Assembly: GCA_002478115.1 (NCBI GenBank)
Contig: DLMH01000014.1
Span: 1 to 42,812 of the forward strand
DNA: 42,812 nucleotides
From: Candidatus Acidiferrum typicum
GTDB taxonomy: Bacteria > Acidobacteriota > Terriglobia > Acidiferrales > UBA7541
Direction: 5' to 3'
Shown here in pieces: positions 15,371 to 24,399 of this stretch. Made by a program: the position numbers and the translations under genes. A model generated the notes under the pieces. It was not told the DNA's origin. It ran no database searches and worked only from the letters and a program-made list of their open reading frames with translations. Numbering within the stretch: the first letter of the stretch is position 1; each line of letters starts with the position of its first letter.

Positions 15371-16429
15371 TCAAATATAGACCAACCAGTTGTGCGTGTC
15401 GGGTTCGCGGCCGGTTTGGATGGCGACGAGCTTTGCGCGCACGCGCGTGGCGAGGGAATCGGGCGCGCCGGTGGCGATCGCCAGATCGTGGCCCTGATAA
15501 CCGATGCAGGCGATGGGCGCGATGATGGCGGCAGTGCCGATGCCGAAGGCTTCCTGCAGCGTGCCAGCGGCGTGGGCGGCGGCGACTTCGTCAACGGGGA
15601 TGGAGCGCTCTTCCACAGGGAATTTCATATCGCGCAAGAGTGTGAGCACGGAATCGCGCGTCACGCCGGGAAGAATCGTGCCGGAAAGCGGCGGAGTGAC
15701 GGCCACTCCCTTGATGACGAACATGATGTTCATCACGCCGGATTCTTCGATGTAACGGCGCTCCTTGCCATCCAGCCACATCACATTGTGATAGCCCCTG
15801 CTTTGCGCGAGCTTCGCAGCAAGAAGCCCGCCGGCGTAGTTGCCCGCGAATTTGGCGTCACCCGTGCCGCCGGGAAAGGCGCGCACGTAGGTTTCTTCCG
15901 CAAGCAGGCGAATGGGCTGCGAGAAATACGCACCGCCGGGTGACGTGAAGATCACGAAGCGATAGCGATTCGCGGCGTGCACCATCAGGCTGTCATCCGT
16001 GCCGAAGTACACGGGCCGGATATAGAGCGAGCCGCCGTCGCGATGCGGCACCCATTCGCGGTCGGTGCGAAGAAGTTCGAGCAGGCCTTCGCGAAAGACG
16101 GGCTCCGGGAGTTCCGGCATGGCCAGGCGCGCGGCCGTGCGGTTCAGGCGCGCGTGATTGGCAATGGGTCGAAAGATGGCGACACGGCCGTCGGCGGTGC
16201 GATGGGCCTTGAAGCCCTCAAAGAGCGCCTGGCCATAGTGGAATGCGGTGAGGGCGGGAGAGAAGGACATCGGACCGAAGGGCACAATGCGCGCGTCGTG
16301 CCACTCGCCATCGTGCCAATCGGCGACGAACATGTGGTCGCTGTAGTTGGTGCCAAAGGGAGATTTCTCGCGGAGTTCTTCCGTGAGGCGGGAATGCGAG
16401 GTGCGCGTGACGGGAATGGCGGTGGTCAT
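15371..16429 (-). CDS. ilvE: Branched-chain amino acid aminotransferase
   Basis: A 352-residue PLP enzyme of fold type IV that transaminates Val, Leu and Ile with 2-oxoglutarate. 'FHYGQALFEGFKAHR' (63-77) and 'GGTGDAKFAGNYAGGL' (187-202) hold the motifs; K193 is the predicted PLP lysine. 'EESGVMNIMFV' and 'LPGVTRDSVL' follow. The length and sequence style match the larger, eukaryote-like BCAT group rather than the 309-residue E. coli form. No other branched-chain pathway gene is nearby, so it is a stand-alone gene. Confidence 0.94.
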   Translation of the reverse strand: MTTAIPVTRTSHSRLTEELREKSPFGTNYSDHMFVADWHDGEWHDARIVPFGPMSFSPALTAFHYGQALFEGFKAHRTADGRVAIFRPIANHARLNRTAARLAMPELPEPVFREGLLELLRTDREWVPHRDGGSLYIRPVYFGTDDSLMVHAANRYRFVIFTSPGGAYFSQPIRLLAEETYVRAFPGGTGDAKFAGNYAGGLLAAKLAQSRGYHNVMWLDGKERRYIEESGVMNIMFVIKGVAVTPPLSGTILPGVTRDSVLTLLRDMKFPVEERSIPVDEVAAAHAAGTLQEAFGIGTAAIIAPIACIGYQGHDLAIATGAPDSLATRVRAKLVAIQTGREPDTHNWLVYI

Positions 16430-16732
16430 GATGGAGACAAATGTACGGGGAAATCAGAGCGCAGGGAAGGTACAAATTGGCAGGGGGGCCGGAGGAGTTG
16501 GTGTTGTGCCACGATCCCTCCACTGCGCGGCCCGACGCGGCAAAATGCGGCGCAGAAGAAAAAGTCGGGCCGCTTCGGTCGGGATGACAGTGCGGGTGAT
16601 CCCGCCAATGGCGCGGACCTCCGGCCGGGATGACGCGAATAACTTTGGGCTGGTGGGCTGGCGATAGAGACACCAGTCCCCGTGATGGGTGAACCGGCGG
16701 TTGACGTAATTGGATTGCTTTGAAGCGGCGGG
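16430..16732. other. ilvE-rpsT intergenic region
   Basis: It contains a 5'-truncated copy of repeat A (16512-16589) followed by a short echo, 'GCGCGGACCTCCGGCCGGGATGAC', near 16613-16636. No terminator with a T-tail is seen after rpsT and no coding frame is supported. Confidence 0.55.
16512..16589 (+). repeat. Interspersed repeat A, copy 4 (3' part only)
   Basis: 'GATCCCTCCACTGCGCGGCC' through 'CCGCTTCGGTCGGGATGACA', without the CGCAGAG half. It shows that the two halves occur separately; copy 2 has only the other half. Confidence 0.8.
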
Positions 16733-17038
16733 CTACTTGGCGGCCTTGGCTTTGACCTGATTGTAGGCCAGGGTGAGCCGGGATTTGTAACGATTGGCGG
16801 TGTTCTCGTGGAGCACGCCCTTGCTGATGGCCTGATCGATTGCGGAAACCGTGGGCTGCAAAAGATTCGCGGCGGCGGTGGCGTCACCCGCAGTGATCGC
16901 GATGCGCAGGCGCTTCATCATGGTGCGGACGCGGGTGCGGTTGGCACGGTTCACTTCGGCGCGTTGATTAGATTGTGCCGCGCGCTTTAGAACGGACTTC
17001 TTCTTCTTCTTAACTTTGGTAGGCTGACCTTGGGCCAT
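16733..17038 (-). CDS. rpsT: 30S ribosomal protein S20
   Basis: 101 residues, slightly longer than E. coli S20 (87). Basic and helical, with 'KKKKSVLKRAAQSNQRAEVNRANRTRVRTMMKR' spanning the family core and 'KGVLHENTANRYKSRL' (75-90) as the C-terminal signature. It binds 16S rRNA in the body of the small subunit. AAGGAG lies 8 bases before the ATG. A TTGACA-type promoter overlaps the start of the divergent AAA gene. Confidence 0.95.
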   Translation of the reverse strand: MAQGQPTKVKKKKKSVLKRAAQSNQRAEVNRANRTRVRTMMKRLRIAITAGDATAAANLLQPTVSAIDQAISKGVLHENTANRYKSRLTLAYNQVKAKAAK

Positions 17039-17071
17039 CTATCGCTCCTTGTGCGTTATGCTCAAACTTCT

Positions 17072-17088
17072 AGTGTGAAGCGGTACCA

Positions 17089-17101
<13 letters not shown>
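17072..17101 (-). promoter_or_regulatory. Candidate sigma-70 promoter of rpsT
   Basis: On the minus strand, a perfect TTGACA, 18 bases, CACACT. The -35 box lies inside the first codons of the divergent AAA ATPase gene. The -10 is weak. Confidence 0.4.
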
Positions 17102-18675
<1,574 letters not shown>

Positions 18676-18690
18676 GATTGCGGAAAGAAA

Positions 18691-18869
18691 GAAGCAAAGA
18701 AAAAAGATAACGCAGAGAACGCAGAGCCTCGCAGAGAAGAGCCAGGGGGAGAAACCCAAGAAAACAGACAGGAGTGTCTGTGCCACAGAGCTCGCAGAGA
18801 AGAGAAGAGCGGCGGAGAGATCCCTCCACTCCGGCCCGCAAACGGCGCGGGCCTCCGGTCGGGACGACA
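18691..18869 (+). repeat. Interspersed repeat A, copy 5 (composite)
   Basis: It has two CGCAGAG blocks ('AACGCAGAGAACGCAGAG' and 'CACAGAGCTCGCAGAGAAG') split by about 35 bases, then a diverged 3' half ('GAGATCCCTCCACTCCGGCC' to 'CCTCCGGTCGGGACGACA'). The inner duplication suggests repeated rearrangement at the site. Confidence 0.75.
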
Positions 18870-18957
18870 GCGAGGGAAGCGGCGGGCGAGTCAGGCCGCT
18901 CGGGACACGATTACGGACAACTGAGTGTTGCAGTGAACCCTGTGGATAGTGCGGAGA

Positions 18958-18982
18958 TGGGGTGCAGCGGTGCTGCACCCCT
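18958..18982. terminator. Hairpin between convergent genes
   Basis: GGGGTGCAGC-GGT-GCTGCACCCC: a perfect 10-bp stem with a 3-base loop, followed by TACGGG and no T-run. It sits between two gene ends, so it may mark both mRNA 3' ends. It is also REP-like. Confidence 0.5.
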
Positions 18983-19012
18983 ACGGGACGCGGGCGGGGC
19001 GAGAGACGCGGG

Positions 19013-19990
19013 CTACTTGTGCGCCTCGAAGGAAAGCGGGAAATCGAAGACCAGGTCGCCGGCGGGAACGCGGAGAGAAAGTTCGCGGGCCCCGGCGTCG
19101 CGGGCAAACCAGATCACCCCCGCGATTTTCTGCTGGGCTGCGAGCGAACCGGCCTTCAGAGCAAGAGCGAGCGGATCGCCGGAATCTTCACGCGCGGCGG
19201 AGTTCCTTGCGGAGGCCAGGACCAAACGCTGGCTCAGATAATCCGGCGCAGCATTGGGGCGATACGCCAAGTTTTGCGTTGTAGCGGAGCCATTTTTGCG
19301 TAACACCACGGCACTGGGAGAAGGCTCGGCGGTGGCGACCGTCCAGAATGATTGATGATTCACGGCGTGGGCGATCCTGGCGGGATTCTGAGCGGGCAGA
19401 AACCGCAAGTTGGGCAGCAATTCATCCAGAGTGATTAGCGAGGGCAGCACAGCAAGACTCGCTCCGGTCTGGTTGGAGATGGCGACCGAGGCGCGGAGTT
19501 TCCAGCCCGTATCCTGGAGCGAAACCTGAACGGTGACACCGTTGGCGGTGAGCGATTCGACGAGGCGGCCCTGGCTGAGGAATTGGTCGCAACCAGGTGC
19601 GCCGGCGTTCCAACGGGCTACGCCATTCACAGCGGTAGCCACCAGCGGATGGGCAGGCGCGCCGGAGCTGACGGAACTCTTGCCCATGAGCAGATACATG
19701 CGCGCGACGTAGCCTTCCTTGCCGTCGCTGGAGCGGACGCGCGCGGTATAGCCTTCGTCATCCGAGAGGACCGCGACATCACCGCCGCAACTGAGGGTGG
19801 CGACAAGGCGTAGCGGAAGCGCTTGTTCGGCGTCCGCGGTCATGGGCACGCTGGGCACGCCGGGGCAACTGACAAGGGCGTGTGTTGGCGGAGCGACGCC
19901 CGCCAAACTGTTTTCCTCCGCAGCCATCGCGGGGAGACTTAGCAGCACAGCCGCCGAGCCGAGCAAAATGTGTTTTGCGGAAAGGAACAT
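19013..19990 (-). CDS. Exported protein with SH3-like segment, function unknown
   Basis: 325 residues. A clear signal peptide, cut after the AMA at about residue 23, sends it out of the cytoplasm. Residues 60-103 look like a bacterial SH3 domain ('LSCGGDVAVLSDDEGYTARV', 'GKEGYVARMYL'). The remainder, about 110-325, has no motif I recognise; it includes 'WKLRASVAISNQTGASLAVLP' and may be a beta-sandwich. ATG 19990 is preferred because AGGGAGG lies 10 bases upstream; a longer frame to 20089 would hide the signal peptide. Repeats flank both ends. I do not assign a function. Confidence 0.7.
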   Translation of the reverse strand: MFLSAKHILLGSAAVLLSLPAMAAEENSLAGVAPPTHALVSCPGVPSVPMTADAEQALPLRLVATLSCGGDVAVLSDDEGYTARVRSSDGKEGYVARMYLLMGKSSVSSGAPAHPLVATAVNGVARWNAGAPGCDQFLSQGRLVESLTANGVTVQVSLQDTGWKLRASVAISNQTGASLAVLPSLITLDELLPNLRFLPAQNPARIAHAVNHQSFWTVATAEPSPSAVVLRKNGSATTQNLAYRPNAAPDYLSQRLVLASARNSAAREDSGDPLALALKAGSLAAQQKIAGVIWFARDAGARELSLRVPAGDLVFDFPLSFEAHK

Positions 19991-20288
19991 GGACCAACCC
20001 TCCCTCATGAAATCCAGACTTGAGTTTTCCACGCTGCAACATGAGTTTTCTCTTAGGCGCTGTGTTCGTCCATAGCTCTGGGGTACCAAAGGACAGGTGG
20101 AACGAGGAAAAGCGAAAAGCAGCAGGACTCGCGGACTCGCCTTGCGCTACAGGTAGGGCAAAGGCGCCCGCCTCAGAAGGCGGCCGCTACAAAAGCAAGA
20201 GAAACCCAGGAGAAAGGCACCGGTCTGAAGACCGGCCACTACATAGGCTTGAGACTGGGTGCGGCGCCACCTCGGCGGAACTGTGGTT
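19991..20288. other. Spacer between SH3-like gene and phoH
   Basis: The left part is the 5' region of the minus-strand exported protein. The right part holds repeat B. No coding frame is supported. Confidence 0.5.
20160..20243 (+). repeat. Interspersed repeat B, copy 1
   Basis: 'CTACAAAAGCAAGAGAAACC' flanked by small palindromes (CGCCTCAGAAGGCGG and CCGGTCTGAAGACCGG). The same phrase recurs twice at 24270-24378 beside GGCCTGAAGGCC. The variable GC palindromes joined by a constant AT-rich link suggest a mobile or expandable repeat family. Confidence 0.7.
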
Positions 20289-20304
20289 GTTACAGGCGTG
20301 TAAC
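20289..20304. promoter_or_regulatory. Palindrome next to the phoH promoter (possible operator)
   Basis: GTTACA-GGCG-TGTAAC is a perfect 6+6 inverted repeat touching the -35 box TTGACC. Its position is that of an activator or repressor site. No cognate regulator is evident. Confidence 0.4.
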
Positions 20305-20333
20305 TTGACCGGGGGGCGGGGGTGCGCTACGTT
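20305..20333 (+). promoter_or_regulatory. Candidate sigma-70 promoter of the phoH-era group
   Basis: TTGACC, 17 G-rich bases, TACGTT. If real, transcription starts after 20336, so the phoH start must be ATG 20435. Confidence 0.4.
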
Positions 20334-20434
20334 GAATGGAGTTTCTCCGTGTTCGGGCTGCAACGCAGCCGGAAGTATTCAGGGGGACTCCCATCGGCCA
20401 CCCGTTCCATACGGCAGAGCAACCTTCCAAGTGG

Positions 20435-21454
20435 ATGAGACGCACGATACATATTACCGGGAAAATTGAACCCTTCTTTGGCACTCTGGACGAAAATATC
20501 CGGCTGCTGGAGGACTCGCTGCAGGTACGCACGAATCTGCACGACACGCGATTGACCGTGGAAGGCGAGCAGGACAGTGTGGACCAGGCGGTGCGGATCG
20601 TCGAGGAGTACAACCACCTGACGCGGCACGGGCGGTTGCTTTCGAGCGCGGAGGTAAAGTCGCTGATGCGCGTGGCCACGGAAGAGCCGCATGAATCGCC
20701 GCGCGGCATGTTCGAGCACGGGCGCGCGCGATCGTTCGGGAAGAAGACGGTCACGCCAAAGACTGCCGGCCAGAAACGGTACATGGAGGAGATCGAAACG
20801 CACGACATGACGTTCGGGTTCGGGCCGGGCGGCACGGGGAAAACCTACCTGGCGGTGGCCATGGCGGTAAGCGCGCTGCTGACCAAGCAGGTGAATCGCA
20901 TCATCCTGGCGCGGCCGGCGGTGGAAGCAGGCGAGCGGCTGGGGTTCCTGCCGGGCACGCTGCAGCAAAAAATCGATCCGTACATGCGGCCGCTGTATGA
21001 CGCGCTGTACGACATGCTGGACGCGGACAAGCTGGAGCGGTTTCTGGAGAAGGGCATCATCGAGGTGGCTCCGCTGGCGTTTATGCGCGGGCGTACGCTG
21101 AATGATTCCTTCGTGATTCTGGACGAAGCGCAGAACACCACCAGCGAGCAGATGAAGATGTTCCTGACGCGGCTGGGCTTCAACTCCAAAGCGGTGATTA
21201 CCGGCGACGTGACGCAGATTGATTTGCCGGCGGGGAAGAAGTCCGGGCTGGTGGAGGCCATGGAAATATGCGGGCGCATACCGGGAATCAGCGTGGTGCA
21301 ATTCGGGGAAAAGGACGTGGTGCGGCACAACCTGGTGCAGCAGATCATCCGGGCATACGAGGAGTTTGACGGCTCCCATCCGCAGCGGGCGGGGAGCGGG
21401 AAAGCCACGCTCTCGGCGAGGGCTCCCGAACAAAGCGGGCAAGCAGATCGTTGA
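20435..21454 (+). CDS. PhoH-family ATPase
   Basis: 339 residues. It has an N-terminal KH-like region ('FFGTLDENIRLLEDSLQV', 14-31) and a P-loop domain with Walker A 'GPGGTGKT' (130-137), 'ARPAVEAGERLGFLPG' and Walker B 'FVILDEAQNTT', all PhoH landmarks. PhoH proteins (PhoH/YbeZ) bind ATP and are linked to RNA processing; YbeZ partners YbeY. ybeY follows and starts within 6 bases of the stop. ATG 20435 gives the usual length; ATG 20336 would add 33 atypical residues and overlaps the promoter. Confidence 0.9.
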   Translation: MRRTIHITGKIEPFFGTLDENIRLLEDSLQVRTNLHDTRLTVEGEQDSVDQAVRIVEEYNHLTRHGRLLSSAEVKSLMRVATEEPHESPRGMFEHGRARSFGKKTVTPKTAGQKRYMEEIETHDMTFGFGPGGTGKTYLAVAMAVSALLTKQVNRIILARPAVEAGERLGFLPGTLQQKIDPYMRPLYDALYDMLDADKLERFLEKGIIEVAPLAFMRGRTLNDSFVILDEAQNTTSEQMKMFLTRLGFNSKAVITGDVTQIDLPAGKKSGLVEAMEICGRIPGISVVQFGEKDVVRHNLVQQIIRAYEEFDGSHPQRAGSGKATLSARAPEQSGQADR

Positions 21455-21459
21455 TTGGG

Positions 21460-21960
21460 ATGACACTGAATCGACGCGACCCCAAGGCCCCAAGGGCGGA
21501 GCGCGATGTTGCCACAATTGAAAATCACCAGCGCGCGGTGCGCGTGCAGGTGCGGCCCCTTGAATTATTTCTGCAACGCGTAAAAGATGAACTGGGCCTG
21601 CGGGGCGATTGCGTGGCCGTGCGTTTGATCCGGGATGGAGAGATGGCGCGGCTGAACGGAAAGTATCGCGGGGAAAAGCGGACCACGGATGTGTTGTCGT
21701 TTCCGGATGAGGGAAAGCGACAGCCGGAGTTGCACGGAAATCCGAGGCGAAAGCATCGCGGGGCGTTTCTGGGTGATATTGCGATTTCGCCGGTGGTGGC
21801 GCGATGCAATGCGCGAGCGTTGGGACGCGAACTGCCGGAGGAACTGCAGATCCTGATCCTGCATGGAGTCTTGCACCTTTTGGGGTACGATCACGAGGCC
21901 GATCGCGGCGAAATGGAACGCGTGGAAATGCGGCTGCGGCGGCGATTGGGGATTGGCTGA
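21460..21960 (+). CDS. ybeY: Endoribonuclease YbeY (rRNA maturation factor)
   Basis: 166 residues. The zinc-binding 'HGVLHLLGYDH' (about 134-144) is the diagnostic H-x3-H-x5-H motif. 'KRTTDVLSFPDEG' and 'LGDIAIS' are the other two YbeY signatures. It takes part in 16S rRNA 3' processing and ribosome quality control. There is an insert of basic residues (GNPRRKHRG) before LGDI. The start follows phoH by 5 bases and the end is 2 bases before the next ATG, so this is a tight operon. Confidence 0.93.
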   Translation: MTLNRRDPKAPRAERDVATIENHQRAVRVQVRPLELFLQRVKDELGLRGDCVAVRLIRDGEMARLNGKYRGEKRTTDVLSFPDEGKRQPELHGNPRRKHRGAFLGDIAISPVVARCNARALGRELPEELQILILHGVLHLLGYDHEADRGEMERVEMRLRRRLGIG

Positions 21961-21962
21961 AG

Positions 21963-23249
21963 ATGCTACTGTGGGCATTTGTTGGCAGCGTGCTGGTGCT
22001 GGCCCTGGGCCTGCCGATTTTCTCTTACCTGGCACTGATCTACCGCGAACTGGGGCGGATGACGACGGGGCGCGTTCACGAACACTTGGACATTTTTGAA
22101 GCGGCGATCGAGCCGAAGCTGAACATCAACCGGCGCAGCGCCGGACGCACCTTCCGAATTCTGGGGCATTTCTGGCTGGCGTTTGTGGTGCTGGAGACGA
22201 CGCGGGCGGTGCTCTATTTGGTGCCCAACCGCTGGGAGGCGGGGCTGCAGTTTCTGGTGTTCCTGTCGCTGGAAGTGGTCCTGCTGATGCACTTCATTCC
22301 GGACATGCTGCTGTACCGGACGACGGGGCGATGGCTGCTGCCGCTACTGCCCGTGATTCGCATGGCGATGTGGGTGGTGTGGCCGGTGCGCGTGTTCCTG
22401 GAAGGCACGGAATCGCTGGCGCGGATTTCAGAGCAGGAAGTGGAGCGCACCGACGAGCAGCGCACGGAAGACGGCATTGAGGCGCTGGTGGAAGTGGCGG
22501 AAGAAGAAGGCATCATCGAGCCGGAGCAGGCGGATTTGATCGAGCAGGTGGTGGAGTTCAGCGACAAGCGGGTGCGCGAGGTGATGACGCCGCGGCCGGA
22601 TGTGGTGGCGATGCAGGCGGACGCCACGCTGGAGGAGATGCACACGCGGTACGTGGAGACGAAGTTCGCGAAAATGCCAGTGTACGAGAAATCGCTGGAC
22701 GACATCATCGGCGTGGTGCATGCACAGGACCTGCTGCAGATTGCCGATACGGACTTGCCGAAACGCAAGGTGAGGGAACTGGCACGGCCGACGATGTTTG
22801 TACCGGAGACAAAACTAGGCTCGGACCTGCTCCGCGAGATGCGGCAGAAGGGCCAGGCGCTGACGGTGGTGATTGACGAGCACGGGAGCGTAGCGGGCAT
22901 TGCGACGGTGGAAGATCTGGTGGAAGAGATTGTGGGCGAAAGCGGCGCCGACGCGATGCAGCCCGCGCCGGATGTCGTGCGGGAGCCGGATGGCAGCCTG
23001 GTGCTGCGCGGCAGCGTGACCATTTCGCACGTGGAAGAGTTGCTTGGCGTGCACTTTGGCGATGAATCCGATGAGACGGTGACGACGATTGCGGGTTTGC
23101 TGAGTCATGTGTCCGGAAAAGTGCCCGCGCCGGGGGACAAGGTCGATCTTGAAGGGTTTCGGTTTGAAGTAGTGGAAGCGAACCAGCGAAAAGTGTTGCG
23201 GCTGCGCGCGCGGCATTTGCCGGCGGCGGCTTCGCCAGCGCGCAACTGA
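21963..23249 (+). CDS. CorC/HlyC-family CBS-domain membrane protein
   Basis: 428 residues. About four hydrophobic segments lie in the first 150 (CNNM/DUF21-like), then two CBS domains (about 205-325, with 'VMTPRPDVVAMQADATLEEM' and 'ALTVVIDEHGSVAGIATVED'), then a CorC_HlyC C-terminal domain (about 345-418, 'DGSLVLRGSVTISHVEELLG'). Such proteins are tied to Mg2+/Co2+ homeostasis. The place after ybeY is conserved in many phyla (ybeZ-ybeY-ybeX). The N-terminal membrane part is more diverged than the CBS part. Confidence 0.88.
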   Translation: MLLWAFVGSVLVLALGLPIFSYLALIYRELGRMTTGRVHEHLDIFEAAIEPKLNINRRSAGRTFRILGHFWLAFVVLETTRAVLYLVPNRWEAGLQFLVFLSLEVVLLMHFIPDMLLYRTTGRWLLPLLPVIRMAMWVVWPVRVFLEGTESLARISEQEVERTDEQRTEDGIEALVEVAEEEGIIEPEQADLIEQVVEFSDKRVREVMTPRPDVVAMQADATLEEMHTRYVETKFAKMPVYEKSLDDIIGVVHAQDLLQIADTDLPKRKVRELARPTMFVPETKLGSDLLREMRQKGQALTVVIDEHGSVAGIATVEDLVEEIVGESGADAMQPAPDVVREPDGSLVLRGSVTISHVEELLGVHFGDESDETVTTIAGLLSHVSGKVPAPGDKVDLEGFRFEVVEANQRKVLRLRARHLPAAASPARN

Positions 23250-23259
23250 TCGTTGACGA

Positions 23260-24255
23260 GTGAGTAGCCAGGCAGCGAAAGAAAGAAGAATCGTGGACAA
23301 AGAAGCAGAGACAGCAGGGCAAGAGAAGAAGAGGCGAGCGGGGTTCGTGGCTATCGTGGGGCGGCCGAATGCGGGGAAGTCCACGCTGCTGAACCGGTTC
23401 GTGGGGCAGAAGGTGGCCATCGTCACGTCGAAGCCGCAGACGACGCGCAACCGCATTCAGGGGATTGTGACGCAGCCGCAGGGGCAGGTGGTGTTCATTG
23501 ATACGCCGGGTGTGCATGAAGCCAATTCGGCGCTGAACCGGCAGATGATGCGCGAAGTGGCGGCGGCGCTCGAGGGGATTGACGTACTGCTGCTGATGGT
23601 GGATGCCATCTGGGCGCTGCCGCATGAGGATACCCTGCTGCTGGAGAAGGCCAAGCGGTTTGAGGGGAAGACCATCCTGGCGTTGAACAAGATCGACCGC
23701 ATACCGAAACCGAAGCTGCTGCCGCTGATGGATGCGTTCTCGAAAGCGTTTCCGTTCGCGGCGCTGATGCCCATTTCCGCGCTGAGGGGCGACGGTTGCG
23801 AAGAGTTGCTGGAGGAAGTTTTCAAGAATCTGCCGGAAGGGGAGCCGTTTTTCCCCGAGGATCAGATTACGGACCAGCCGGAGCGGTTCCTGGCGAGCGA
23901 GATTATCCGCGAGAAGGCCATTCAGTTGACGTACCACGAGGTGCCGCACGCGCTGGCGGTGATCGTGGACAAGTTTGAGGAGACGCCGAAGCTCTTGCGG
24001 ATTGAGGTGACCATGCACGTGGAGCGCGATTCGCAGAAGAAAATCTTGATCGGGCGTAAAGGAGACATGCTGAAGCGCATCGGGACGCAGGCGCGGAAGG
24101 AGCTGGAGAGCCTGCTGGGAACGAAGATTTATCTGGGCCTGTTCGTGAAGGTAATGCCGAACTGGCGCGAAAATCCGATGCAGGTCCGGGAATTGAATTG
24201 GCACACACAGTTGGAAGGGTTGATAGAAGAGCAGGGGAAGAAGGAACACGAGTGA
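23260..24255 (+). CDS. era: GTPase Era
   Basis: 331 residues. An essential GTPase that binds the 3' end of 16S rRNA in 30S assembly. G1 'GRPNAGKST' (34-42), G3 'DTPGVHE', G4 'NKID' and G5 'SAL' are intact. 'LNRFVGQKVAIVTSKPQTTR' is typical of Era. The KH domain has 'ILIGRKGDMLKRIGTQAR'. A charged 26-residue N-terminal extension depends on the GTG at 23260; a GTG at 23293 would shorten it by 11. It closes the phoH operon, and its partners here all act on rRNA. Confidence 0.94.
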   Translation: MSSQAAKERRIVDKEAETAGQEKKRRAGFVAIVGRPNAGKSTLLNRFVGQKVAIVTSKPQTTRNRIQGIVTQPQGQVVFIDTPGVHEANSALNRQMMREVAAALEGIDVLLLMVDAIWALPHEDTLLLEKAKRFEGKTILALNKIDRIPKPKLLPLMDAFSKAFPFAALMPISALRGDGCEELLEEVFKNLPEGEPFFPEDQITDQPERFLASEIIREKAIQLTYHEVPHALAVIVDKFEETPKLLRIEVTMHVERDSQKKILIGRKGDMLKRIGTQARKELESLLGTKIYLGLFVKVMPNWRENPMQVRELNWHTQLEGLIEEQGKKEHE

Positions 24256-24269
24256 GGCGGTTTGTGACG

Positions 24270-24378
24270 ACCAAGGCGGCCGGTACAAACGCAAGAGAAA
24301 CCCAAGAACCGGCCTGAAGGCCGGCCACTACAAAAGCAAGAGAACCCCAAGAAAAGGCCTCAGGCCTGAGCTACAGCG
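24270..24378 (+). repeat. Interspersed repeat B, copies 2 and 3
   Basis: Two units of 'ACAAA(A/C)GCAAGAGAA(A/C)CCCAAGAA' separated by the palindrome GGCCTGAAGGCC, then GGCCTCAGGCCTGAG. It lies between the convergent era and ntrC-like genes and may serve as their shared 3' end. Confidence 0.7.
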
Positions 24379-24399
24379 GCGGGATATAGATGGCGCGGG

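Larger units (their letters stand above)
18676..19012. other. Spacer between convergent AAA gene and SH3-like gene
   Basis: It is filled by a composite repeat A copy and a 23-base hairpin. No supported coding frame. Confidence 0.55.

Noticed and set aside
16289..16306. A sigma-54-like match on the minus strand inside ilvE (GTGCCA with TGC 10 bases away)
   Set aside because: Only the -24 half fits; the -12 reads TGCGC on the plus strand instead of TGCAA. It lies inside a coding region facing no gene start.
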